Positions 1 through 11,783 of a stretch of DNA of 64,000 nt are shown here, one piece after another; the first letter of the stretch is position 1, and the number at the start of each line of letters is the position of its first letter. The position numbers were made by a program, and so were the translations under genes. A model generated the notes under the pieces. It made no database searches. It was not told the origin of the DNA and worked only from the letters and a program-made list of their open reading frames with translations. The stretch comes from Bisporella sp. PMI_857 (Eukaryota; Ascomycota; Leotiomycetes; Helotiales; Helotiaceae): NCBI GenBank assembly GCA_021307315.1, contig JAJSPD010000078.1, forward strand, positions 124,001-188,000, in the 5' to 3' direction.

Positions 1-1207
1 CTTTCTCATGGAAAGCGAACGTGAAGCAGGAAGGAACTCGCACATGGGCGCGGATATAGTGCTTCCATCTCTAGGAATGCTCCCGTGAGAAAGATGATGT
101 TAACCACTACCCGTATTCTGCGCATCTTTTTAGACCGGGCAAGCAAAGGCCCAAATCTGCTCGTCAAGGAACTCTACCCATCATCTCACACCCGGGCTAC
201 AATGATCAAATTGAGGAACCATCCGGCTTAGGCGACGAAAGGATGTCGTTAGAAAGATCCTAATTGGGCCTAGCTAGCGAAGAGTGTTGCTGAACAGAGT
301 TTTACTACCAAGCATGCGCGCTTTGACTTGCCGGTTTGTGGTGGTTGAAGGAAAACACGAGAGAGGTTGTCAACGGTGGCGCAGGCGCCGCGTGGCTGAT
401 CTGACAGATCGCGTCTTGTTTGGGGGAGATCGGTCAGGGTCTAGATCGTGGGAGTCGGGGAGTGGCTGTGTTGATCGTGGGGAATTCAGGTTATCGATAA
501 GGTAAGGCTGGCGCGGCTGGCTCGTTGTGGGATAGGAAGAGATCAGATGGTGTGGCCTTCATTTGAAAATAGTCGAAAGGGGACACCGGATTCTTTATTG
601 GTAGGACCTATCGACGGGGAATAGGTATGCGAAGGTTTACATTACAGTCCATTACGGTAAAGTCTAGTAAAGTCACAAACATGCTGGATGCTGGCGGGTA
701 TACGCGATCCTGGCAGGAAGACGTATGTTTGCCGATCTTCAGCCTTTTTCGGAACGCCCGGATATAGGAGTTGCAAAGTCTTTGTTGATCACAAGTCCAC
801 TACGACGCATAAAACCAGTAATTTGTAAAGCTCTTCAAGGCGCTTCCAAGGTTTTTTTCTCGAAAGCTTGAAAGAATATTCTAAAGTTCTTTTTGGCCGA
901 GGATCTGCATCTCGTCTGCGGATATTCTTACCAGGCGACATCGGTTCGTGGCAACCATGGATCATGACTTGATAGATCACCCGGTAAAGCGTGGAAATCA
1001 CGTCTCTCAAGCCGGCAGCCAGTGAAATGATAATTTCCGACGGGACGGCACCCAAACTCAAGATTCTCTCGGGAGAAGATCGGCAATTGAAATCATTAGC
1101 GTGCTAGTAACCGGCTGCGATATGCCACAATCACATTGATGCAAAACATCATCATGAAAAAGATTAGAACGTGGGTGATATGATCGACAATAAGGCGTCC
1201 GATATGA

Positions 1208-1594
1208 GGACTACGTAGCCGGGTCCTCAGATCTGTTCGGCTCTGCGGACAACTTAGCAAAAACCTAGAAGCAATTTGTCGCGAGCATATCTTTCCTAGC
1301 GGGTTTTTCAGGCGACTCTTGGAGCTGACTAATGAAGCACGAGAGCAAGTCATTGCGAGGTTGGCGAGAGTTGCTTTTGAAGGAAGAGTTGACTTTCAAG
1401 CATTTTCACAAGGCATCAATGCAAAACCGACCACCTCGAGCAAATTTGGTTCAAGAGGTCCCTGTTGTCTGATGTGTTCCGGTCAGCTTTGCGATATTCA
1501 AGACGTTACACGTGATTTATTCCACTATTGGTGTCTTGTACAACCTTGGGTTGGGAGCGGCTCGCTGCAGATCGAGTTAAACTGTATTCGTTAG
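1208..1594 (+). pseudogene. Possible relic coding stretch, unknown family
   Basis: A 129-codon stretch is open after a TGA at 1205-1207 and reads as plausible globular protein, with segments such as NLEAICREHIF and EQVIARLARVAFEGRVDF. A second frame from about 1450 also reads protein-like before a stop, as a frameshifted continuation would. There is no clear start codon, no recognisable family and no matching exon nearby. An antisense open frame overlaps it, so chance openness is possible. I do not assign a function. Confidence 0.2.
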
Positions 1595-4007
1595 GCTGCT
1601 GTGTCTAAAGAAATAATCCACTGATGCTGTGGTGTAGGCTCGCATGGAAATCGGTAGACTTGTAAGAGCTTGTGCCATGATATTGGAACGTGATGTCGAT
1701 ATTTGGACAGAGCGAGCAGGTTTCATGACAGATTCCAGCTCGATCGATGGCTGACGAGGAATAGCGATTGTGATTACTGATATGTCCACCAATCTCTAAA
1801 TGGAAGCCACAGGTCTGGTCTCAGGGTATGCGGCATCTAGGTTGTTTTCTAGCATATAAGCACGGTCTATCATCGAACTCTCAGTTGGTGCCTAACAGAG
1901 AATTGAGGAAATCGTAGCTCCGACCGCTTTTTCTTGTGCAGGCACGAACGTTGCAGCTTCAAGTGCGTGTCCTCGACCTTGTCTGCAAGCGCACGGAGTT
2001 CCGAAAAGTAAGCCTTCTATATGCCTCGCTCATGCTGAGGAACGACAAGGAGATAAGCTTACAGAATACTCAAAGCGAGTTACAAGAGACCTTTCCAAAA
2101 GGAGCATGGTGATTAGAGTTGCCTGCTCCGTCAGCTGAACTAATTCTCAAGCCAACTGCTGAATGAGGATATGACTGGATGGAATGGTTTGGGAGTTGCG
2201 GCTGAGTTGGTTGATGTCTTGCCGTTAGCTTTTTGACTAGCCTCCCACCACCCTCGCTTAAAGGATTGTGGCAGGCCGTACCAATCCTCATGCCATGATC
2301 CTCATTAAGCACTCATAACCGTCGGCGCACAATGTGTCTAATTTTTCTTTCTTTTTTCTGTTCTAAAGCTGCGGCTACGTGATCTTCGTTTGTACTATTT
2401 TCGACCTTGTTCCTACTGTGATCCACTGGTATAAATAGCCTCTCATTTAGCGATGTATATTTCGTATGCCTACAGAGACAAGAATCAGTACCCATTGTTG
2501 TATTTTGGCCTAAAATGTAATGCCTTTCAAAGAGAGCTGGTTGGATGGAGAGCATAGCATATAAAGGATACCTTCTCTCCAGATTCCGATATATTGTGGC
2601 ACTGTGCCACATTACGGTTTTAGGAATCTCGTGCGTGCGTGCAGACGGGACGATAGAATTTTGAGTTTGCAAATCAAGTTTGTTTCACAGAGTGGAGAAC
2701 GAGATGCAGATGCGACTCATTTACTCTCATATTCAGGTACTTGTATGGCTGTGTCACATCATCCGCTGGTGCATGCAAAGCCTGGCAGAAAATGACCCAT
2801 AGCACGCCAAATAATCCAGTTCCACGGAATGTCCTGCCTAAATCTCGAGTCTCTTTTGGCAACCAGTTAGACTATTCGAGGCGGTTAGGAAGGATCATAA
2901 TATAATGGCTGAGTCCGACAGCTCGCCCGATGGTGCCGATAGCCAATGCTACTGCCGGTGCCCAGAGCGCGTTAAGCACCTTTAATCCGTCATTCATTAG
3001 CCCGAATAAGATTCGCCTGCAGTGATAATGCTGCAAGTCACAAGGTCTACCGTAGGCAATGGTGCCAGCATGTGTAATTTTAGAGTGGGAAAGATGACGC
3101 CGGCCATGTATTCCCCCCCCCCTATGCTATCCTGAGGTGCAGCTTTTTGTCTTGTTGTAGCAAGTAACGCTGTGGCTAGAACTCGCCATTCCTGTGAGAG
3201 GGACGATTAGTCGCTAAGGATTTTGCCAATAGCAGGCCAAGATGGTATTTCTGGACCACAATGAAACACCACTGCAAATCAATCACGAGTTGGAATAATC
3301 ATTCAAAGCGGTAATCTCGTTGGATGCATGGTTTTATTTTTGGGGGAGGGGGGTTTTTCATTGGGAGTGCAGAGTTTTAAGATGATCCCTCCAAACCGAG
3401 GGATGTATTATTGCTCTAATCACAATACAGCGGGACCCTCCGTAATGATGATGAGGAGGATGATGTGTGATGATGATGATGATTATGAAAAGGTTATTTA
3501 TTGTTCTCGAAGGTTGACAAGGCTGTACTGGATGGTAATTTGGGCTTAAATGGGCTTTGTTTCATGTCCACCCGTTTTTTGACGATCAAGAAATTAAGAG
3601 ATCGGGCTAAACCCGGATCAGCAGGAATTGAATGGGAAGCGGCGATCGAGCCCTGGTTAAGCCACGAATGCAAAAGTGGAGACATTTGGTTTTTTTCTGT
3701 GTCATCCTTGATTTCCAGGTTGCACGTCGCTTGGCTGATAGTTGATGTCTGGAACCCCCCCTGGATCCCTGAACCCTGAATTCTAGCCATCCCTGTAGTC
3801 CAGGCAAAAAAAAGTGTACCATAGAGTAACAGTCAGTTTACTCTCCTCTGCTCCACCCAACACCTCTCCAGCCACGATTCGGGCCTTGCCATCCACTAAC
3901 GACATGCTCTCGCCTGTCATCTCCGTAGGATGGAATCTTCTTAGGCGAAATGGCGTCCTGAATGTGGATGACACTGTCATCCCTTCCAGAGGAGGGGAGG
4001 GGAGGAG

Positions 4008-4033
4008 GGAAAGGGAAAGGGAAAGGGAAAGGG
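4008..4033. repeat. (GGGAAA)n short tandem repeat
   Basis: Four to five copies of the hexamer GGGAAA lie in a purine-rich patch upstream of the Q/P-rich gene. It is read directly from the sequence and no function is implied. Confidence 0.8.
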
Positions 4034-5752
4034 CTATAGCAGCCGCGCAGGGAGCTATACTGGATTCTGGATTACCATCACCCTCGTCCGATGCTGCAAT
4101 TTGTGTAAACCATAACCTCCGGTCCTGGAATCACCTTTTCGAAACACCAAAACCTGCAGCTCAATCTTTAATGACACCCCTCCTCTTGCAGGTTTTGCTA
4201 CTGTACGAAGTACGGTAAGTACAACACTCAGTACCGCGCCCGGTACTGTGACTTTTGCGGCCTCCCAGATGCGGCCGTTATAGCGCTCCCTGCGTTCCCT
4301 CTGCACGCTCTCACTGGCGAATAGGTCAGCCACATCTGTTCCGCGATGTCAGCATTTTGCTGTAAGGATGCTCTAGCAAGCCCACCGCGTCTATATTCGC
4401 ACTTGGCCCCATCACCTGCCTGGTAAGCCAGCGGGAGAGTATCAGGATCAGGAAAAAACAGTTGAGCTTGCTTTGGAGTAACTGGACCCCACTACATGGA
4501 AAGTTCAGACTAGCTAGCGATTGTAGCTCTCACCAGCCCCTCCACAGTCCCAAGCCACTTTGCTGGGTTGGGTTGACCTCTTTGACAATGCCTACATCAA
4601 GCTTCCCTTCCCGCTTTTACACTTGTTTGTTCAGTAAAATTACAAAGCTCCATACCCAGATCCAGATCCTAGATCCCATATCCCATATCCGTCCCTTCCC
4701 CATCATACTGCCCGCCTCTGGCACACACTAACGCCGGTATCGTACTCGACGAAGTTAAACTAAGCCCGCTGACTGCGTAGTGTGTGGCTACTCCGCTGCC
4801 ACTGACATTATCTCGGCCCAGGCCCACTCTTGATCCTCACAGCAAAATGATGCTCATCTGAACCTTGTCCAGCAGTTTTCAGGGAACATTGCCTGTTTAT
4901 ACAGTAATTTCCCACGCTGGACCAAGGCCTACTTTGGATCATCACTCCTCCTTCCAGATAATCCTTCAAAACGTTCTGGCCCAAAACAATTCCACCTGCA
5001 CTCTTGTTTCCGAAAGTGCTTCCGCCACATCAGGACCGATCCGGAAATTTTGTGTTTGGATACTTAGCTGTATGCCTGTCATATTGTAATACTATCACAT
5101 CCTGCCCTGCCCGGATTCCTTACAACCCACACACAACCACTCCCCTTCCGGAGCACGCTCAGAGTGCGGTTCAAGGGCCTCCACATTTGTGTCCCGTGGG
5201 CTTCTCAGCCGCCGGTTGCTGGTAACCTGGTGGTTCTGCTTGATGCTCAGCCTAACGCCTCTTTCCTCGTCTCCAATAGACCTATTGGCTTGGATCATCT
5301 CTCTCTGCTCGACTAAATCGACAAACTCTGGTATCTTCTGCACACCACCTTCTTTCCTCCCCAGAGATCGTCCCTGCAGCAAAAGTATCCTTCAACAAAC
5401 CAGATCTAAACGTTTTAGCCTTATGATTGGCGGGATCTAATAGGGCTAGCAAAGCCGCGCACCACTATTGCCTTTCCAGGAACCTGGCTCGTCTAGAATA
5501 TCTCTTTTATACCAGCTCGGCACTATATTGCGGAACTTTATTGCTACGCACGGTCGTGCCGGTACCTACTTGGAGATGAGTTGGACCAGGTGGGGTTGAT
5601 TTACGTCTACATACAGGTACATAAAAGTCCTCGCTTCCCACTCGCTTCGAGCTCCGCTCGACATCCCACGTCTCTGTTCTTAAAGGTCCTTACCTTCCAT
5701 CATTGCCTTTTATGTTTCTCTTCTTTTCAACTTTTGTTTCTTTTTTCCCGAA

Positions 5753-7341
5753 ATGTTGCTCACCATTAAACAGCCAACACATCAGGGTTATAAGTCTTTT
5801 CATGACTATACTCCCCCTACACCTCCGTCCACTTCACGCTTTTCAATATCTTCTCTTTCGGTGTCAAGCTCAACCACGGAGCCAATGTCGACACATCACA
5901 GAGGATTGCCTCCTCCCGCTGGCTTAAATTTACCAACAGCCCAACAGACCACTCACCAGCCCGTCCAGCAACCGCCACCTATTGCTCAGCCTATATTGAA
6001 TCAATCTATAGGACAATTACCTGCTCCTCCACAGCAATGGCAAGGTGCAGAGGAAGCAATGAGGAACTGGCTCCAGGCCAAAGCCGAAGAAGACAAAAGG
6101 AAGCAGGAGGAAGAAAAGACAAGGCAGGAATCACTGCGTTTAGAGCAGCGTAAGATTGAGCAGGACATGCTGAGGACTTCCTTAAGTGGAGGGATCCCCC
6201 CGCATATGATTCCCATGGTATTTGCTGGAATCGGGGGTGGAAGTTTGCCCGCTGCTAGTTTGGAGCTAGCTCAGCATTATATGGCCCAGGCACACAACTT
6301 GCAGCAGCAGCAACAAATTCAACAACAACCATTACTCCCCTCCTCACAAAGCCAACAGTCACCAGAACAAATACAACGCGGAGACTCTCGTGCGGCAGCT
6401 CAGGTCTATGTCCAACATCCAGCGCCGATAACTTTGCCCTCCACACCGGTAGCATCTGGCTCTCAACAGAGTGGAGGTGGATTTCTTCCAGGCTATCAAA
6501 TGTCTCCTGCTTCGAGAAACCGGCAGCTTGCTCAGGGCACAATCATTAGACAACCCCAGGGGTCCCAGTTACCACGACTGAACACTGGGGAAATTCAAAT
6601 TCAACCACCTCCTCCAGGTCCAACCATACAAGTAGTACCTGGGCAACCAAATCATCCGCTGCAACAGCCACAGACTTCTCAACCCCAGGAAGTTCAGTCG
6701 CCATCAATTTACTTCCATCACTGGCAGCCACCCACTTCTCAAGCTAGCACAAGCGGTGCTAACCAATCGAACACTCCTTCAGGCAAGCATTGAGTCGTCA
6801 AATCTCTGCAGGCTATTACGGGGCTAATCGTCTTGTAGATCATACGAATTCTCCCAAGAAAAGGAAGGCGACTGGCCCCCAGCAAGCAGCACCACCACCG
6901 ACTTCACAGCCTCAGTACACATCTCCACCGTTCTCACAGACTGGCTCTTCAGTATCGAACACGCCTCAGAGCCGACGCCGAGGACATTCTCGCCAAAGAA
7001 GTGACCTGTCCTCCAAAGGCGGTGACTCCTATGGTCGGCATCGTCAGGGAGAAAGCAGCTTCAGTACACAAACAGCAGCATCACCTCGGGAGTTGTCTGA
7101 GCAAGGACAATCGTCTGGAGAGCTACGACGGAGATCTGGAGGCTCCAATCCTGTCTCTTCTCTTTTGGAGCAAAGCGACACCCGACCACAACCACAATCA
7201 CATTCACAATCACAACCAAGACAGCGGTCCCCTCATCATTCGGCTGGATCGGAAATGAGGCAGGACGAACGGCATATGACGCCCGAGATGGATGAATCTC
7301 GAAGAACAAAAATGATCAAGCGAGATGATGGGAGAGATTAG
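5753..7341 (+). CDS. Q/P-rich fungal protein with charged helix and SPKKRK motif
   Basis: Two exons give about 510 residues. The likely first exon is 5753-6782 and the second 6839-7341, joined by a 56-nt GC-AG intron (donor CAG|GCAAGC, branch CTAAT, acceptor TTGTAG). A 56-nt GT-AG alternative, 6756-6811, also keeps frame. After a P/S/Q-rich start comes a strongly charged helix (about residues 100-142, containing AEEDKRKQEEEKTRQ) and a conserved-looking block with GGIPPHMIPMVFAGIGGG. Polyglutamine, the FHHWQPP motif and a basic SPKKRKATG segment that could act as a nuclear signal follow. The C-terminal third is S/R/Q-rich and disordered. ATG codon 45 (MSTHHRGLPPP) is an alternative start. I recall this architecture from uncharacterised Pezizomycotina proteins. 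A nuclear regulatory role is a guess, and no enzymatic domain is visible. Confidence 0.75.
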
Positions 7342-8110
7342 ACGGGTTTCAGAAAAAAGTCTCTTGGCGTTCCCTCAAGTTTTAGGGAGGATCATTATGA
7401 GGTGGAAGATCAATCTGCGCGTTTGGAACGGCAAACGTTCGGAAAACGACGAGCTTTTACGACAGAGACGAAAAAAGACTTTGATTTGCATTTCGATTCA
7501 CAAGATTCAACAGGTTTGGCAAGCCTTTATTCACTTCTTGCTCTGGCATCATCTCTACTTGATTATTGATGATTTAAAGATACCCTTTTTGTTACACTAT
7601 TTACGGGACGAGGGTTTCCCTATTCACTTCTGTGGCTCGCTAGGATGCGGCCGTACTATTTGTATATCTACGAGCAAATTTATTTTTTCTGCTGAGAAGG
7701 GAAGCATGTATCTATATATCAGACTGGGCTAGACTGGATGTTCTCGATTCTAGGCACAGGTTGTCTATAAGCAGAGAAAAGGGCTTTGTACATACACAGG
7801 CTACGATTTGCTGCACAATAGCAGCCGGCGGAGAGAGGGAGAGAAAAAGTAAGAGCATAGCGATTATGTCTCTGGGACGAGAGGAACAAACGCGGAAGTC
7901 AGGTTCACAGGGACCTTCCCCTCAAATGAAACTGATTCTCGCGCATTGTACGTTTTTGTTTTCCCAACCTCCACATCTCATTTCCATCTCACCTCCGCAT
8001 CCCATGATGTGATCCCGCCCTGGTCTCCACATGCCCTCAGTCTCTCGCTTGTTCTTCATTCTGCCATCGAAGCACATGGCCAAACGCCATATCTGGCAGG
8101 TATGTTTCCA

Positions 8111-8124
8111 CCCCCCCCCCCCCC
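8111..8124. repeat. Poly-C tract (C14)
   Basis: Fourteen consecutive C residues are present. This is one of several long G/C homopolymers in the window and is read directly. Confidence 0.9.
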
Positions 8125-8722
8125 ATCTTACATGCCAGGGCCAGCAGTTCCCAAAAAAAGAAAATGTCTCATCTCATGTCATTTTATAAAGTGGAGATTA
8201 TCCGTGGTCCGTGGCAGGAGATCAAACAAAGCAAGAGCCGGCCAGCCGAAGCGGCACACACATTGCACTGACCCGCTTAAGAGCCTCAATTAAGTCTCGA
8301 CGGGGGGCACAGCACAGACGTTTCAAGCAAGTCATTTCAGTATTTTGGCTGAGCATTAAAGCACATACCGCATGGGGGGGAGGGGGACCGGGGCAGGGAG
8401 AGAGGCCCGGCGCTGTGGTGCTGGCCAACCGGTTGTTTTGTGCTGTATTGGGGAGGAGTTACGTGGCTAGCCATTTTAGCCATTTTTGTTTTTTGTTTTA
8501 TCTCCATATTGCTGCATTTGGGAATAATGAATGGCTGCAAACAATTTCGCATAGGGAAAAAAAAAGAAAGGGTCATGGATCATTTGGTGAAACTGCAGAT
8601 CAAGACCCAAAAAAAAAGGCGCTGGGGTAAAATGGAAGGATGTGATGAGATGATTTTCAAGCTTTAGTTAGTTAGGCCGTAAGATGAGGCTTATTACTGT
8701 ATTTCGATTCCTCCACGTTTTT

Positions 8723-8744
8723 GGGGGGGGGGGGGGGGAGGGGG
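8723..8744. repeat. G16-A-G5 tract
   Basis: A run of 16 G, one A and five G follows a T-rich stretch. The same arrangement recurs at 38623-38644. It can in principle form G-quadruplex structures. Confidence 0.9.
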
Positions 8745-9285
8745 ATTAATCTGCTCCACGTCTCAGGGTTAACACCCTCCTCCCCCCTCCCAAGGTCAAG
8801 CCCAATTCTCCACGACAGAATCTCCAATGTGCTTGCCTCCGCGTCAACTAAATCTTGATAACCAATCAAAAATGAAAAATAAAAATAAAAATAAACCAAG
8901 GAGATAAATAGGTAGCATAAACGAAAAATTCAAATCTAGGCCCATCAAACCGTAAATCAAACCAGCGAAACATGGAACAAGAAACACCTCATCAAATGTA
9001 AAAGCTGATATTAGGCTACGCAACCGAGATTTGTTTACATGCGGGTCCAACATATTTCCCCATGTCTCTCGCTCTCTCTCTGTCTTGTCTCTCTCTTCAG
9101 CCACAAACGGCCAGCACATGCATCGCGTTTCAGATACGGTAGGGCCAAGACGAGTATGCACACGCCCACCCACTAATTAATCTGCATTTCATTTCCAGCA
9201 ATTTACGATGTTTTCAGATTCCGGTTTTGCATATGGGGGTTGATTCTGTTTGTCGTTCATGTCGAAGACGCCGGATGCGCGCGCA

Positions 9286-9313
9286 ACACACACACACACA
9301 CACACACACACAC
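9286..9313. repeat. (AC)14 microsatellite
   Basis: A perfect dinucleotide repeat of 28 nt, read directly, lies in the intergenic region. Confidence 0.95.
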
Positions 9314-9785
9314 CCCTACGCAGACCTATTCTTGAAGTGTAACATGTCTTTTTGGATTACACTCGTGTTTCGCAATGTTGGCAAATGGAAAGTCGGATTT
9401 GGAGATGTTGATCACGTGAGGCTACTGGGAATGGAAAATGGAAAGTGCGGGGTTGAGGTATCGCAGATGGTTCAAGATGAGATGCTCCTGCGGAGGGTAT
9501 TGAAGCCTGAAATATAAGGCGAGAAGTTAGGGCACATGAGATGCTTGGATAGAATTACGCCCAGTGACTGCTAAATGCTACCACTGCATATTCCTATCCA
9601 ACATATTGGATACAGTCTTTTCTTTTAAATCATGCCATCACATTTTTACTCTAATTGATGTCTCGCCATTAGGAATGCACAACCGCTTCCGTCAGACGAG
9701 ACCTATAACTAAGTGATCCGGAGTTTCAACATCACTTGCGGACTACCTTCACATCACAACCTTTGGTAAGGAAGGCTTCTCCAGC

Positions 9786-10632
9786 TTATGCCACCTTCAG
9801 TTTGTCCTTGTCTCTCATTCCAACCCTCTTGCATACCCACTCATCACTTCCACTCTCCAAATCCCCAGCCAAAAAGTCGGCCACGTCTTCATACTTTGTG
9901 CCGCCGGACCACAGAATCACCACCCAGAGATCCAAGTATGGTCCGATCCATGGGATCTTAAACAACCATGTGGTATCCCAAGCAGGCGGACTGGTATGCT
10001 GAAGCAACAAATTGTGGTTTCTTGGACTTTCGAGAAGATGGAATATGGTTTGCTTGGGATTGGTAGGGTACATCATTCCGACACAAATCAGCGACCACTC
10101 CATATCCGTTCTAAGAATTGGGTCAATCACGTCCTTGGTAGCGGTATGTGTCCCAACCATTATCCTTGGTATACTGACGGGCCATGATCAGTGAGCATCC
10201 TAGAGCTGATTAGAGAGAAGAGCAATACTAATCATCAAACAGGTACGGCGTGCCGGGATATTTGAGGATGTTGAACCCTGACACCAGCCAAACACGCAGC
10301 GCTTTTTTCCTCTCCTTCCCAACCGCTATTGCAGTATCTGACACAGCTTTTGCAATTTTCGGCATGAGATACTCTTTCCATGGCGCAACTTGATTGCCAG
10401 CTACGTCAACAATACCCTGGATATCGTTCTCGACAATTACCTCTCTCAGCCTCGATGAGTCGGTTGCATCGCCTACCACCGTTCTCACGCTGTTGATCAC
10501 TTCCGGTGAGAATATCGACTCCAGCTTGGAGGGATCCCGTACGTAGACCGTCACAACATGATGGTGCGCCAATAATGCCGGAACACAGCGTCGGCCTAAA
10601 TTTCCTGTGGCGCCAAGCAAAAGAACACGCAT
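9786..10632 (-). CDS. NmrA-like NAD(P)-binding protein
   Basis: Two exons (10632-10229 and 10173-9786) flank a 55-nt GT-AG intron (10174-10228), giving 263 residues. The protein begins MRVLLLGATGNLGRR, a beta strand followed by the glycine-rich dinucleotide-binding loop GATGNLG typical of the atypical short-chain dehydrogenase/NmrA family. It continues with VYVRDPSKLE (the NADP-proximal strand and following helix), VVGDATD and a GFNILKYPGTPYLFDD segment. Joining exon 1 to exon 2 restores YLFDDYIPRIMVGTHTATKDV. The exon 2 tail has EWSLICVG and ends near DKLKVA. Members act as redox-sensing regulators or reductases, and the classical Y-x-x-x-K catalytic pair is not obvious, so substrate and activity cannot be inferred. 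The start ATG is followed immediately by the Rossmann strand, which supports the chosen start. It is probably cytosolic because no signal peptide is seen. Confidence 0.85.
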
Positions 10633-11219
10633 CGTGCTTGGCTAAGATGTCTATTGAAGATGACGGAAGCGACTTTTCCTAGACTGTTGAAACTTTCTGC
10701 ATTGGCTCCTTTGAAGAGCTTGCCCTATATAAACAGATATATCTAGTGTCCACTTCTAGTGAGGCTCAAACTCGGCCGAAGTTCGCCCCAAAGGATCACG
10801 CTAGTAATACAGGCGGCAGCTGCATTCATAATGCAAGCACAAGAAGATGATACAACGCCGCCAACGAGGAAACTTCTCATATCTGTGCAACTTGAACACG
10901 TAATGTAGGCGCCTTCACTTGGACACCCATGTTTCGAAAATGGTAATTTTCAATGAGTCGAAGTTTGGAATTTCTTTCGTCATATACAACATTTGATATA
11001 ATATCTTTATACATCCAAGCACAAGCGTGCTACATCCTCGCTTAACGCCTGGTGTCTTCCTATGTCCCAATCCAGAACCCCAGCGCCATTTCATAGCTAT
11101 GTTGATAACTCCTTCCATGATTCATATTCTCCTTTCCTCATAGCCTCGTGGCGCCAGTATCCCAATACACCAACTATGCGTTACCGGGTATCATAACAAA
11201 TCAGACCCCAACTTCCATC
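10633..11219. other. Intergenic spacer, NmrA-like promoter side
   Basis: No gene is seen. A TATATAAA-like stretch lies about 95 nt upstream of the NmrA-like start. The other end is the 3' flank of the small acidic protein gene. Confidence 0.55.
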
Positions 11220-11783
11220 TCATGGAACCACCTCCAGGCTGGGCTGAGGATACCTCCAATTGGATTTAGATGTCCGATGGAGTTTTAAATCTTCTTCTTC
11301 CTCTATAAATTGCGCTAATTGCAGATCTCCTTCGGCGATTAACATCCTTGGAGAATGTGTTGGAGACGCAGCATCATCTGATTCGGTATCAGAGTCTGAT
11401 TCCGACCCGGAGTCATGTAATAACGATGGGACGGGGTCCTCCGCCTCCTCGTCATCTTCCATAGCATCCTCGCCCACCTCTTTCATGAGGATAATGGGGT
11501 CTGTGGACTGTTGAAGGTTTGTATGGTGGTGTACCACGGCGGCAGGTACACTCCCACTACCCCTTCGCTTTCGCTTAGTCGACTTTTCCCTGACTACAAG
11601 TTCTTCCTCTTCCTCCTCGATTATATCTTCAGGCTCTTGCAGTGTGAGCTTCACCAGTAGTGAATCTAGGAAATTGGCATGTAATACAAGGTGTCGAAGG
11701 TTGTGATCATGTTGTGAAGCTTCGCCCATAAGCTTATGACGTGCCATCTGGGCGAGTTGATATGAGTGCATGTCGTAGACCAT
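11220..11783 (-). CDS. Small acidic nuclear-type protein, unknown function
   Basis: A single exon with an ATG start encodes 187 residues. The N-terminus has an ordered-looking block (MVYDMHSYQLAQMARHKL, then HNLRHLVLHANFLDSLLVKL) that reads as two amphipathic helices and suggests a conserved core. The rest is charged and disordered: an IIEEEEEELVV stretch, a basic KSTKRKRRGSG segment resembling a nuclear localisation signal, and acidic/serine-rich SGSESDSDTESDD. I recall similar short fungal proteins of unknown function but cannot name the family. No catalytic motif or membrane segment is visible. Possible roles as a chromatin- or transcription-associated adaptor are speculative. Confidence 0.7.
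   Translation of the reverse strand: MVYDMHSYQLAQMARHKLMGEASQHDHNLRHLVLHANFLDSLLVKLTLQEPEDIIEEEEEELVVREKSTKRKRRGSGSVPAAVVHHHTNLQQSTDPIILMKEVGEDAMEDDEEAEDPVPSLLHDSGSESDSDTESDDAASPTHSPRMLIAEGDLQLAQFIEEEEDLKLHRTSKSNWRYPQPSLEVVP

Larger units (their letters stand above)
1..5752. other. Gene-poor left end
   Basis: No gene with convincing length and protein character is visible on either strand. The stretch contains a possible decayed coding piece near 1208-1594, a C10 run at 3113-3122, ATG/GAT triplet runs around 3444-3486 and a GGGAAA repeat at 4008-4033. The last 1.5 kb is pyrimidine-rich and directly precedes the Q/P-rich gene, so it is likely promoter and long 5' leader. The leader assignment is inference. 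Confidence 0.55.
7342..9785. other. Intergenic region rich in homopolymers
   Basis: No supported gene is seen. Short open frames overlap in several frames and have low-complexity translations. The region carries a C14 run, a G7-A-G5 run near 8374, a G16-A-G5 run at 8723-8744 and an (AC)14 microsatellite. It lies between the 3' end of the Q/P-rich gene and the 3' end of the NmrA-like gene, so it should contain two terminators. I cannot place these precisely. Confidence 0.6.

Noticed and set aside
7325..7732. A 135-codon frame after the Q/P-rich gene
   Set aside because: It overlaps the end of the real gene in another frame, and its translation after the first 60 codons is not protein-like. 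It is probably 3' UTR.
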